A DNA stretch of 14,981 bases, taken from the NCBI GenBank assembly GCA_030372335.1, contig JAUDCW010000028.1; one strand, written 5' to 3'. Positions within the stretch are counted from its first letter, which is position 1, and every line of letters starts with the position of its first letter. This document shows, in pieces, positions 7,002 through 13,417 of the stretch. The notes under the pieces are model-generated. The model was given only the letters and a program-made list of their open reading frames with translations, had not been told where the DNA came from and ran no database searches. The translations under genes were made by a program, and so were the position numbers. The stretch is from JALCOL01 sp022649665 (GTDB taxonomy: Bacteria > Bacillota > Bacilli > Lactobacillales > Enterococcaceae).

Positions 7002-7608
7002 CCATGAGATGGTGCGCCTGGGAGTTTCGTCTTATTTGTCGATCCAAAAAGATATCGAAGTCGTCGGTGAAGCGTCGAATGGCGAAGAAGGCTTGGAAAA
7101 AGCGCTGGCGCTGAAACCGGACGTGATCTTGATGGACTTGGTGATGCCGGTCATGGATGGCATCGAAGCGACCCAGAAGATTTTGAAAAAATGGCCGCAA
7201 GCGAAGATCTTGATCGTGACCAGCTTTATCGATGATGAAAAAGTCTACCCGGCGATCGAAGCCGGCGCAGCGGGCTATCTCCTTAAAACTTCGAGTGCCA
7301 AAGAGATCGCCAACGCGATCCGCGGAACTGCCCAAGGGGAACGCATCTTGGAGCCGGCAGTTACTGGAAAAATGATGGAACGCATGAGCCACGCTAACGA
7401 TCCGATCTTGCATGAGGATCTGACGAACCGTGAAAAAGAGATCCTGCTCTTGATCGCCCAAGGCAAAAGCAACCAAGAGATCGCGGATGAACTATTTATT
7501 ACGCTCAAGACCGTCAAGACGCATGTTTCGAATATTTTATCCAAATTGCAAGTCGAAGACCGGACGCAAGCAGCGATTTATGCTTTTCGGCATAAACTTG
7601 CCAAATAA
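6976..7608 (+). CDS. liaR: LiaR response regulator (NarL/FixJ family)
   Basis: A 210-residue regulator. The receiver domain (1-120) has acidic D8/D9, phospho-acceptor D54 (ILMDLVMP), T82 and K104. The C-terminal LuxR-type HTH (about 145-205) has LTNREKEILLLIAQGKSNQEIA and VKTHVSNILSKL. It activates envelope-stress genes and normally its own operon. The residue at 73 is Trp, the position changed by the well-known daptomycin-tolerance substitution W73C in Enterococcus faecium, so this copy looks wild type there. The start ATG has GGGAGG at 6964-6969 inside the end of liaS. No terminator lies between it and the next gene. Confidence 0.95.
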   Translation: MIKVLLVDDHEMVRLGVSSYLSIQKDIEVVGEASNGEEGLEKALALKPDVILMDLVMPVMDGIEATQKILKKWPQAKILIVTSFIDDEKVYPAIEAGAAGYLLKTSSAKEIANAIRGTAQGERILEPAVTGKMMERMSHANDPILHEDLTNREKEILLLIAQGKSNQEIADELFITLKTVKTHVSNILSKLQVEDRTQAAIYAFRHKLAK

Positions 7609-7642
7609 CGCTTTTTGCTGAAAAGGAGGATTCGGCGCATCC

Positions 7643-8302
7643 ATGAAGAAAAATTTTGCAATTATCGGTTTGGGCCGTTTCGGCGGCAGTATCTGCCGGA
7701 CGCTGGCCGGCAGCGGCCAAGAAGTTTTGGTGATCGATACAAATGAAGAACAAGTCAATAAATATATGGACATCGCAACGCACGCGGTGATCGCCAACGC
7801 ACAAGATGAAGGAACGCTGCGGTCGTTGGGATTGGATAATTTCGACCAAGTGGTAGTCGCGATCGGCGAAGATATTCAAGCGAGTATTCTGGTGACGCTG
7901 ATGCTCAAAGAAATGGGCGTCCCTTATATTTTAGCGAAAGCGCAAAATGATTATCATGCGCGTGTTTTGGAAAAAATCGGGGCGGATGTCGTTGTCCATC
8001 CTGAAAGAGACATGGGCGAGAGGATCGCTCACCGAATGGTCTCGAAAAATATGCTGGATTACTTGGAAGTCTCACGCGAATATTCGTTTGCAGAGATCAA
8101 AGTGACTGAGGATAAATATTTTCATCACACGCTCGCGGAGCTCAATATCCACGACCGTTTCTCGATCAATGTGGTCGGGATCCGGCGTGCAACCGGCGAG
8201 ATGCTGATCGCACCGACTGGTCAGACAGAAGTGCTGCCGAATGATACGCTGCTCGTGATCGGCGCGATCAAAGACGTCGAGCGCTTTGATAATGAAACAT
8301 AA
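7643..8302 (+). CDS. ktrA: KtrA-type potassium uptake regulator (RCK protein)
   Basis: A 219-residue cytoplasmic gating subunit for a KtrB/TrkH-type K+ channel. The RCK_N (TrkA_N) Rossmann domain (1-120) has GLGRFG at 9-14 and the adenine-ribose acidic residue D32 (VLVIDTNEE). The RCK_C (TrkA_C) domain (about 138-219) is present and in Bacillota binds c-di-AMP in several homologues. No membrane subunit is encoded in the window. The ATG at 7643 has AGGAGG at 7624-7629; the 13-base spacer is longer than usual but no better start is in frame. It begins 34 bases after liaR with no hairpin between, so it probably shares the lia transcript and comes under envelope-stress control (inference). Confidence 0.88.
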   Translation: MKKNFAIIGLGRFGGSICRTLAGSGQEVLVIDTNEEQVNKYMDIATHAVIANAQDEGTLRSLGLDNFDQVVVAIGEDIQASILVTLMLKEMGVPYILAKAQNDYHARVLEKIGADVVVHPERDMGERIAHRMVSKNMLDYLEVSREYSFAEIKVTEDKYFHHTLAELNIHDRFSINVVGIRRATGEMLIAPTGQTEVLPNDTLLVIGAIKDVERFDNET

Positions 8303-8350
8303 AAAAGCCTTTGGTACTCGAAGTGTTGATTCGAGTGTCAAAGGCTTTTT
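8302..8350. terminator. Bidirectional terminator between ktrA and the DUF1189 gene
   Basis: A 21-bp stem (8302-8322 with 8330-8350, two G-T pairs) has a 7-base loop GTGTTGA. An A-tract on the left and a T-tract on the right let it stop both convergent genes. It starts within the ktrA stop codon. Confidence 0.9.
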
Positions 8351-8352
8351 GG

Positions 8353-9165
8353 TTAAGCTTCAGAAGAGGGCGGTGCGGTCCGATTTCGCTTTAATGATTG
8401 ATAAAAAACAAACAAAGTGAAAACGAAGAACAGCAAAAATGTATTGACTTGCAGATTGAAAAACTGCAAGATCGCTGAGAGGATCACTGGGATCGTCAGC
8501 GCATAAGCGGTGATTTTCAAAACTTCACCAAAGCGCAAGCGAGTCTGCAGGATCCGGCTGAAAATAAAGAGCAGCAGCGTCATCATGATCAGCTGGATCA
8601 AAATACTCAAAAATGCCGGATAGATCGCAAACAAGAAGATCAATCCTTGGAGCCAGAACGGGATTTTGAAAGAAAGCAGCTGCTTTAATTTTTCAGAATT
8701 GAAAGAGGCAAAATTTTCATTTTTATAAGAGAAAACCAGCGGTGCTTGCGTCAAGGCTTGATCGCTGCGTGTTTGTCCGGGAAACGCCAGCACGAATTCG
8801 TGCTGCAGAAAGCCAAGGCTGAATGCTTGATGTGTCGCATCGCTGGTGATATCTTTTTCGGTGCGCTTGCCGGCGGGGTCAAAAGTGAAGATAATACTGT
8901 TCGTTTGATAAACGAAACCGCTGTCGGTTTTTTCAGTTGTCAGCGTGCCGTCTTGGATCGTAAATTCCGGCACTTTTTTTGCGATCTTCTGACCGTCTTC
9001 ACGCATCGAGTGGAGCGCTTGATTGGTCTGGAAGGCCAGCGGAACGGCCGTGATCGCGGCTAAGAAAAGCAGATAAATGACTACTTTCCAAAAGGGCTGT
9101 TTGCGCAGCCGCAGCAGATTTTTAAAATCGTAACAAGAAGCTTTGAAACTTTCAATGAATTGCAT
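8353..9165 (-). CDS. DUF1189 family membrane protein
   Basis: A 270-residue protein of unknown function. One helix near the N-terminus (about 26-46) is followed by a large, probably extracytoplasmic domain (47-165, hydrophilic with beta-like stretches). Four more hydrophobic segments follow at about 171-190, 187-205, 215-236 and 240-258, with a basic, proline/serine-rich tail. This layout and the N-terminal FWKVVIYLLFL segment match DUF1189, found in Bacillota and often described only as an integral membrane protein. The start ATG at 9165 has AAAGGA about 10 bases upstream. It is a single gene, convergent with ktrA and divergent from sodA, with its own promoter. No function can be assigned from the sequence. 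Confidence 0.8.
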   Translation of the reverse strand: MQFIESFKASCYDFKNLLRLRKQPFWKVVIYLLFLAAITAVPLAFQTNQALHSMREDGQKIAKKVPEFTIQDGTLTTEKTDSGFVYQTNSIIFTFDPAGKRTEKDITSDATHQAFSLGFLQHEFVLAFPGQTRSDQALTQAPLVFSYKNENFASFNSEKLKQLLSFKIPFWLQGLIFLFAIYPAFLSILIQLIMMTLLLFIFSRILQTRLRFGEVLKITAYALTIPVILSAILQFFNLQVNTFLLFFVFTLFVFYQSLKRNRTAPPSSEA

Positions 9166-9200
9166 GTTAAAAATCCTTTCTCATCGATATCCATTTCCCA

Positions 9201-9229
9201 ATTGTAAACGACTCATCAGTCAAAAACAA
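9201..9229 (-). promoter_or_regulatory. Promoter of the DUF1189 gene
   Basis: On the minus strand TTGTTT (plus 9224-9229) lies 17 bases before TACAAT (plus 9201-9206). The 17-base spacer contains the palindrome GACTCATCAGTC (9210-9221). Confidence 0.6.
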
Positions 9230-9279
9230 GCGGCTTTCCGCCGGGAAAAAAAGTAAAAATAAAAAATGAACCGTTTTCA

Positions 9280-9308
9280 TTGAATCTAGATTATCATTAT
9301 GCTAATCT
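9280..9308 (+). promoter_or_regulatory. sodA promoter
   Basis: TTGAAT (9280-9285) lies 17 bases before TAATCT (9303-9308), with TGC just upstream as an extended -10. Two inverted repeats overlap it: AATGAA-N5-TTCATT (9265-9281), which runs into the -35, and AGATTA-N9-TAATCT (9288-9308), whose right arm is the -10. Confidence 0.6.
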
Positions 9309-9342
9309 GAGAATGTAATCCAAATATAAGGAGGAAGCAAAA

Positions 9343-9948
9343 ATGACGTTTACTTTACCAGATCTGCCCTATGCTTATGATGCATTGGAGCCCTATATCG
9401 ACGAAGAAACACTGCACCTGCATCATGATAAACACCATCAAACTTACGTGAATAATTTTAATGCCGCACTCGAAGGCCATCCGGAATATGCTGATAAATC
9501 AGCAGAATGGCTGGTTACCCATGTAAATGAATTGCCCAAAGAGATCCAAACAGCGGTCCGCAACAACGGCGGCGGCACGATCAACCACACTTTTTACTGG
9601 GAGATCATGGGGCCAAACGGCGGAACACCGAAAGGCGAAGTAAAAGACGCGATCGAAGCCGCATTTGGTTCGCTGGAAAAATTCCAAGAAGAATTTAAAA
9701 AAGCTGCGACTGGCCGCTTTGGTTCCGGCTGGGCTTGGCTTGTATTGAACAACGGCAAACTTGAGATCATCAGCACCGCGAATCAAGATTCACCGCTGAC
9801 AGAAGGAATGACACCGATCCTTACGATCGACGTGTGGGAACACGCATATTATTTGAAATATAAAAACTTGCGTCCGAAATACGTTGATGCTTTCTGGCAT
9901 GTCGTCAACTGGGACAAAATGAACGAGCTGTACAAAGCAGCTAAATAA
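9343..9948 (+). CDS. sodA: Manganese-type superoxide dismutase
   Basis: A 201-residue cytoplasmic enzyme converting superoxide to hydrogen peroxide and oxygen. All four metal ligands are visible: H27, H82, D163 (TIDVWEHAYY) and H167. The second-shell Tyr35, the GGG at 76-78 and the NQDSP with Gln148 are the pattern of Mn-preferring enzymes rather than Fe-SOD. Length is normal and the C-terminal domain is complete. The start ATG has AAGGAGG at 9328-9334. It is a single-gene unit between its own promoter and a terminator. Inverted repeats over the promoter suggest a repressor, but no recognised Fur/PerR/MntR box can be claimed. Confidence 0.97.
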   Translation: MTFTLPDLPYAYDALEPYIDEETLHLHHDKHHQTYVNNFNAALEGHPEYADKSAEWLVTHVNELPKEIQTAVRNNGGGTINHTFYWEIMGPNGGTPKGEVKDAIEAAFGSLEKFQEEFKKAATGRFGSGWAWLVLNNGKLEIISTANQDSPLTEGMTPILTIDVWEHAYYLKYKNLRPKYVDAFWHVVNWDKMNELYKAAK

Positions 9949-9964
9949 ATCAGAATTCATCGTG

Positions 9965-10008
9965 AACAGGAACTGCTGCGGGGAAACCTGCCGGCGGTTC
10001 CTGTTTTT
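9965..10008 (+). terminator. Rho-independent terminator of sodA
   Basis: AACAGGAAC (9965-9973) pairs with GTTCCTGTT (9997-10005), extended inward by five more pairs (two T-G) with an internal mismatch, followed by TTTTT. Confidence 0.85.
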
Positions 10009-10009
10009 A

Positions 10010-10037
10010 TTGGTTTTCGTAAAAATTGTGCTACAAT
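10010..10037 (+). promoter_or_regulatory. dapF promoter
   Basis: TACAAT (10032-10037) with TGC immediately upstream (extended -10) and a weak TTGGTT (10010-10015) at 16-base spacing, directly after the sodA terminator. Confidence 0.5.
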
Positions 10038-10070
10038 AAGAAAAAATTATGATGAAAAGGTTTGATTTTG

Positions 10071-11060
10071 ATGGAAATTCATTTAAAAAAAGTTCATGGT
10101 TCAGGCAATACTTTCTTTCTGCTTGATGATACGCAGCTTTCAGCGCCGCTTGCTGAAGAAGAGCTGCGGCAGCTTGCAAAACAGCTGGCTGATCCGGAGA
10201 ATGCGGTCCTCGGCGGCGCGGACGGTCTCTTGCTCGTTACCCAAAGTCAAGCGGCAGATTGCCTGGGAAAAATGCGGGTGATCAATGAAGACGGCAGCGA
10301 AGCCTCAATGTGCGGCAATGGTCTGCGGACGGTCGCGCGCTACTTGGCAGAAAAATATCAAATGAAGCATTTCGCTGTTGAAACGCTGCAAGCGCCGCTC
10401 GCTGTCGAACAGGCCCCTGACTTGGCAAAAGGGGTCGCAGCTTTTCAAGTGGAGATCGGACCGGTCTCGTTTGATTTGGCAACGTTCCCGGCTGCTTTTC
10501 CTGACCGAAAGAAATTATTCAATGAGGAAGTCCCAGCGTTTTCTGAACGCTTTCATTTTCCTTCGACGCAGCGTTTTACTGCAGTCAGCGTCCCGAATCC
10601 GCATTTAGTGAGTTTTGTGCCGGCGAAAGAAGACTGCTTTTCACCGGATTTTGAAGCGTTCGCGCGCTTCTGCAATGGTGAGAATCCTTATTTTCCGGAC
10701 GGCGTCAATGTCAGCTTTGCCTATATAATGGAAGCGAACCAATTGTTCGTTCGGACATATGAACGCGGTGTCGGCTTTACGAATGCCTGCGGAACGGCAA
10801 TGACGGCGACGAGTTTTATTTATACATTGCTCACGCATCCAGCGGAGAAATTGAATCTCTTGACGGTCTATAATCCGGGCGGTGTCGTGCAGGTGAGTGT
10901 GCGTCAAGAAGAAAAAGTGCGCCTTGATCTGATCGGCAATGCGACATTTACCGCCGACGTTTTTCTTGTTTGGGAAGATGGAAAAATCAAAACGATCGAA
11001 AAAATCAACGAAACCAAGGAGCAGGACGCTTGGGAAAAATTTATAAAGTTTTGGAAATAA
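10071..11060 (+). CDS. dapF: Diaminopimelate epimerase DapF
   Basis: A 329-residue enzyme that converts LL- to meso-diaminopimelate, the last step before lysine. The two catalytic cysteines are C81 (ASMCGNGLR) and C240 (GFTNACGTAM). H178 (PNPHLV) and E231 (YERGVG) match the substrate-contacting His and Glu of characterised enzymes. It is about 50 residues longer than the Gram-negative enzymes because of insertions in the first half and a charged C-terminal tail of about 30 residues. The ATG at 10071 is preferred: AAAAGG at 10055-10060 gives a 10-base spacer, while the in-frame TTG at 10062 would be too close. No other lysine-pathway gene is adjacent, so it stands alone. No convincing terminator follows. 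Confidence 0.94.
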   Translation: MEIHLKKVHGSGNTFFLLDDTQLSAPLAEEELRQLAKQLADPENAVLGGADGLLLVTQSQAADCLGKMRVINEDGSEASMCGNGLRTVARYLAEKYQMKHFAVETLQAPLAVEQAPDLAKGVAAFQVEIGPVSFDLATFPAAFPDRKKLFNEEVPAFSERFHFPSTQRFTAVSVPNPHLVSFVPAKEDCFSPDFEAFARFCNGENPYFPDGVNVSFAYIMEANQLFVRTYERGVGFTNACGTAMTATSFIYTLLTHPAEKLNLLTVYNPGGVVQVSVRQEEKVRLDLIGNATFTADVFLVWEDGKIKTIEKINETKEQDAWEKFIKFWK

Positions 11061-11136
11061 TGTTTTTTAATCGAATTATGTAAGGGCTGTATATCCCTGT
11101 TTCATGCCGATGAAAAAATATCCATTCGTTCTTTTC

Positions 11137-11165
11137 TTGTATTGTTATTCGCCCTAAAGTATACT
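11137..11165 (+). promoter_or_regulatory. Promoter of the cold-shock gene
   Basis: TTGTAT (11137-11142) lies 17 bases before TATACT (11160-11165). The predicted leader is about 45 bases, shorter than the long leaders of E. coli cspA. Confidence 0.65.
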
Positions 11166-11216
11166 AGTGAATGTAGAGTAAAATCTGCGAAATTTTATTT
11201 TTGGAGGCTATTCAGC

Positions 11217-11417
11217 ATGGAACATGGTACAGTAAAATGGTTTAACAACGACAAAGGTTTCGGATTTATCACAGTTGACGGCGGCGACGATGTTTTCGTA
11301 CACTTTTCTGCGATCCAAGGCGACGGTTTCAAATCGCTTGAAGAAGGACAACCAGTCGAATTTACGATCGTTGAAGGAGAACGCGGACCGCAAGCTGCTG
11401 AAGTGGTGAAATTATAA
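11217..11417 (+). CDS. Cold-shock domain protein (CspA family)
   Basis: A 66-residue single OB-fold RNA/DNA chaperone. RNP1 is KGFGFI (13-18) and RNP2 is VFVHF (26-30), with aromatic surface residues W8, F15, F17, F27, F30 and F38. The start is the ATG at 11217, with GGAGG at 11203-11207; an upstream in-frame start at 11142 would add 25 residues lying within the promoter and leader and is rejected. It has its own promoter and terminator. Which csp paralogue it is cannot be told from one copy. Confidence 0.95.
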   Translation: MEHGTVKWFNNDKGFGFITVDGGDDVFVHFSAIQGDGFKSLEEGQPVEFTIVEGERGPQAAEVVKL

Positions 11418-11461
11418 TTTTTTCTCTTTTAACTTCAAAAAGCATCGTTCAATGAACCAGC

Positions 11462-11499
11462 GAGCTGTGGCAGATTTTGTCACAGCTCCTTTTCTGTTT
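11462..11499 (+). terminator. Terminator of the cold-shock gene
   Basis: GAGCTGTGGCA pairs with TGTCACAGCTC (11462-11472 with 11478-11488; one G-T pair) and is followed by CTTTTCTGTTT. It separates the housekeeping genes from the capsule locus. Confidence 0.8.
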
Positions 11500-11538
11500 A
11501 AACGAACAAATAATCGTCAGCTTATATTATTTTATTTT

Positions 11539-11580
11539 TTGTAATTTGATTTTTTTACAAGCGAAAAAGAAAGCGAAAAA
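11539..11580. repeat. Short repeats upstream of the capsule promoter
   Basis: An inverted repeat TTGTAA-N10-TTACAA (11539-11544 and 11555-11560) is followed by a direct repeat GCGAAAAA at 11561-11568 and 11573-11580 (12-base period). This A-rich block ends five bases before the -35 box and may act as an UP element or a regulator site (inference). Confidence 0.4.
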
Positions 11581-11584
11581 AGAC

Positions 11585-11613
11585 TTGAATTGTTGCGGTT
11601 TCTTGCTTATCAT
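11585..11613 (+). promoter_or_regulatory. Promoter of the capsule/EPS locus
   Basis: TTGAAT (11585-11590) lies 17 bases before TATCAT (11608-11613), with a predicted start near 11620 and a 30-base leader. No terminator is seen between the four genes downstream. Confidence 0.6.
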
Positions 11614-11649
11614 AGTAAAGAAAAAACAAAATAATAAAGGAAGTTGTTA

Positions 11650-12594
11650 ATGAAAAAGTGGAAGAAGATATTATTAGCGATCGTATTCGTTATTTTACTG
11701 TTGGTCGCCGGAATGGGGGTCTATGCCTATTCGGTCTATCATCAAGTGGAAAAAGCCGCTGACAAGACGCATGAAAGCGTTGAACGGCTCACTCCCGCTA
11801 AACGGAAAAGTGCACCAAGCATTACCGCAAATAAAAAGGATGCATTTTCTGTCTTGTTATTAGGAGTCGATACGGGAGACTTGGGGCGGACTGAACAAGG
11901 GCGTTCAGATACTATTTTGGTGGCAACCGTCAATCCGGAAGACAAACAAACAACACTGGTCAGTGTCCCGCGCGATACTTACACTGAGATCGTTGGGAAT
12001 GGAACGACGGATAAGATCAATCATGCCTATGCTTTCGGCGGAGTGCCGATGTCGATCGCATCGGTCGAAAAATTGTTTGATATCCCGATCGATCACTATG
12101 TTTCGATCAATATGAAAGGGTTAGTGGATCTTGTCGATGCCGTGGGGGGCGTTACGGTCAATAATCCTTTTGAATTCACCTTTGACGGGAAAACATTTCC
12201 GGCGGGAACAAATGAGCTGGATGGCGGTAGTGCACTGAAATATTCGCGGATGCGTCATGAAGATCCGAACGGTGATTACGGGCGGCAGGAACGCCAGCGG
12301 CAAGTGATCACGGCTGTGGCAAAAAAGGCATTGACAGTCAAAAATATCCCGAATATCAACCAGCTGCTGGGGGTTCTTTCAGAGAACATGAAAACGGATC
12401 TGACTTTTGACGAGATGCGGACGATCGGCACTGATTACCGTGATGCGTTTGATGACGTGAAGTCGCTGCAGCTGAAAGGCACCGGGTTTACCGGCGACGG
12501 CACACGCGGCGAGGCGGGGATCAGCTATCAAGAGATTTCTGATAAAGAACTAAAAAGTGTTCAAAAAGTATTGAATGAACAATTAGCAGAATAA
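11650..12594 (+). CDS. wzg: LytR-CpsA-Psr (LCP) family glycopolymer ligase
   Basis: A 314-residue extracytoplasmic enzyme that transfers undecaprenyl-linked capsule or teichoic-type polymer to peptidoglycan. A short basic N-terminus and one membrane helix (7-30) are followed by the LCP domain (about 65-225). Hallmarks are LLLGVDTGD (69-77), GRSDTILV (84-91, R85/D87), SVPRDTY (105-111, R108), KINHAYAFGG (122-131), and YSRMRHEDPNGDYGRQERQ (198-216), whose Arg and Asp residues hold the pyrophosphate lipid and metal. The ATG at 11650 is chosen: AAAGGAAG at 11636-11643 fits it, while the in-frame TTG at 11644 abuts the site. As first gene before a CpsC/CpsD pair it corresponds to Wzg/CpsA/EpsA of capsule operons. 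Confidence 0.92.
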   Translation: MKKWKKILLAIVFVILLLVAGMGVYAYSVYHQVEKAADKTHESVERLTPAKRKSAPSITANKKDAFSVLLLGVDTGDLGRTEQGRSDTILVATVNPEDKQTTLVSVPRDTYTEIVGNGTTDKINHAYAFGGVPMSIASVEKLFDIPIDHYVSINMKGLVDLVDAVGGVTVNNPFEFTFDGKTFPAGTNELDGGSALKYSRMRHEDPNGDYGRQERQRQVITAVAKKALTVKNIPNINQLLGVLSENMKTDLTFDEMRTIGTDYRDAFDDVKSLQLKGTGFTGDGTRGEAGISYQEISDKELKSVQKVLNEQLAE

Positions 12595-12610
12595 TTTTAC
12601 GGAGGAGAAC

Positions 12611-13402
12611 ATGGAAGAGACCATCAGTTTACAAGAAATATTCAAAATTTTGGGCAAACGGATCTGGCTGATCATCGGCGGGTTAGTTGCCGGGATCGCG
12701 CTTGCAGCCGTAGTGACTTTTTTTGTCATCACACCGAAATACAGCTCAGAAGCGTCGCTGCTTGTGACGTTGCCGCAAAGCGATAATGAGCAGGTCAATG
12801 CGAATGTCGTCAATTCTAATATTTTGATGATCAATACGTATAAAGAATTTATCAAAGGCAACGTCGTAATGGATGAAGTCAAGAGCATCATGGAAAAAGA
12901 ACATCATTACAAAGGGACGATCGAAGACCTCAGAAACTCGGTCAGCGTCGAACAGGCGCAAAACTCCTTGATGTTCTCGATCATCGCTACGACGGAAAAT
13001 GCCTATGAAGCAGAAGACATCGTTAATACGACGGCGGAAGTATTTCAAGAAAAAGCCAAAGAAACGATGAATGTCGACAAGATCACGATCGCTTCCAAAG
13101 GCGATCTCGACTTTTCACCTGTTTCGCCGAATAAAAAGATCGCGCTTTTGATCGGAGCCTTTTTGGGGCTTTTAGTCGGGACTGGATTCGCGTTCCTGCT
13201 GGAATTCATGGATAAATCCGTCAAAGACGATGCGTTCATTACTGATGTTTTAGGTTACAATCTTTTAGGCGTTATCTCCGAAATGAATGAAAAAGAAATG
13301 AAAGAAAACGACGTGAAGATCCGCGGCTTGATCGAAGAGCATGCCTATCAAGCACAAGCGGAAATGCCAGACGACGCGCTTCCTGAAAGACGCGTACTGT
13401 AG
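12611..13402 (+). CDS. wzd: Capsule chain-length co-polymerase / kinase activator (Wzd, CpsC)
   Basis: A 263-residue Wzz-type protein. The N-terminal segment (SLQEIFKILGKRIW) leads into the first membrane helix (19-40). The extracellular domain (41-175) includes YSSEASLLV and ends with the proline motif SPVSPNKK (169-176) before the second helix (176-198). A cytoplasmic tail (199-263) follows. In Bacillota such proteins anchor and activate the BY-kinase encoded next and set polymer length. The tail is roughly 30 residues longer than in pneumococcal CpsC and ends in a charged stretch. The ATG has GGAGGAG at 12601-12607, 16 bases after the LCP gene; the kinase gene follows after 15 bases. Same operon. 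Confidence 0.92.
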   Translation: MEETISLQEIFKILGKRIWLIIGGLVAGIALAAVVTFFVITPKYSSEASLLVTLPQSDNEQVNANVVNSNILMINTYKEFIKGNVVMDEVKSIMEKEHHYKGTIEDLRNSVSVEQAQNSLMFSIIATTENAYEAEDIVNTTAEVFQEKAKETMNVDKITIASKGDLDFSPVSPNKKIALLIGAFLGLLVGTGFAFLLEFMDKSVKDDAFITDVLGYNLLGVISEMNEKEMKENDVKIRGLIEEHAYQAQAEMPDDALPERRVL

Positions 13403-13417
13403 CAGAAAGGAGCTCTT

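Noticed and set aside
9286..9305. ATTATCATTAT near sodA as a Fur/PerR box
   Set aside because: The right half resembles TTATCA-type half-sites, but the matching left half is missing (about 2 of 7 bases), so no Fur-family site can be claimed.
10780..10800. DapF active-site loop reads GVGFTNACGT rather than the usual GxGET.ACG
   Set aside because: The catalytic Cys240 and the substrate Glu231 are both in place, and I believe lactic acid bacterial DapF proteins share this variant, so it is not a lesion.
11030..11083. A 17-codon mini-frame (TTG start, MGKIYKVLEI...) overlapping the dapF end, preceded by AAGGAG
   Set aside because: It could be a remnant start of a lost downstream gene, but it is very short, the AAGGAG is also plain coding sequence, and nothing independent supports it.
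11066..11125. A possible terminator after dapF (AGGG...CCCT and TTTCAT...ATGAAA hairpins)
   Set aside because: The stems are short and no T-tract follows on the plus strand, so termination here is not supported.
11153..11165. CCTAAAGT before the cold-shock gene resembles the reverse of the liaF upstream element
   Set aside because: It overlaps the -10 box, matches only eight bases and lacks the AGAC half, so chance is the simpler explanation.
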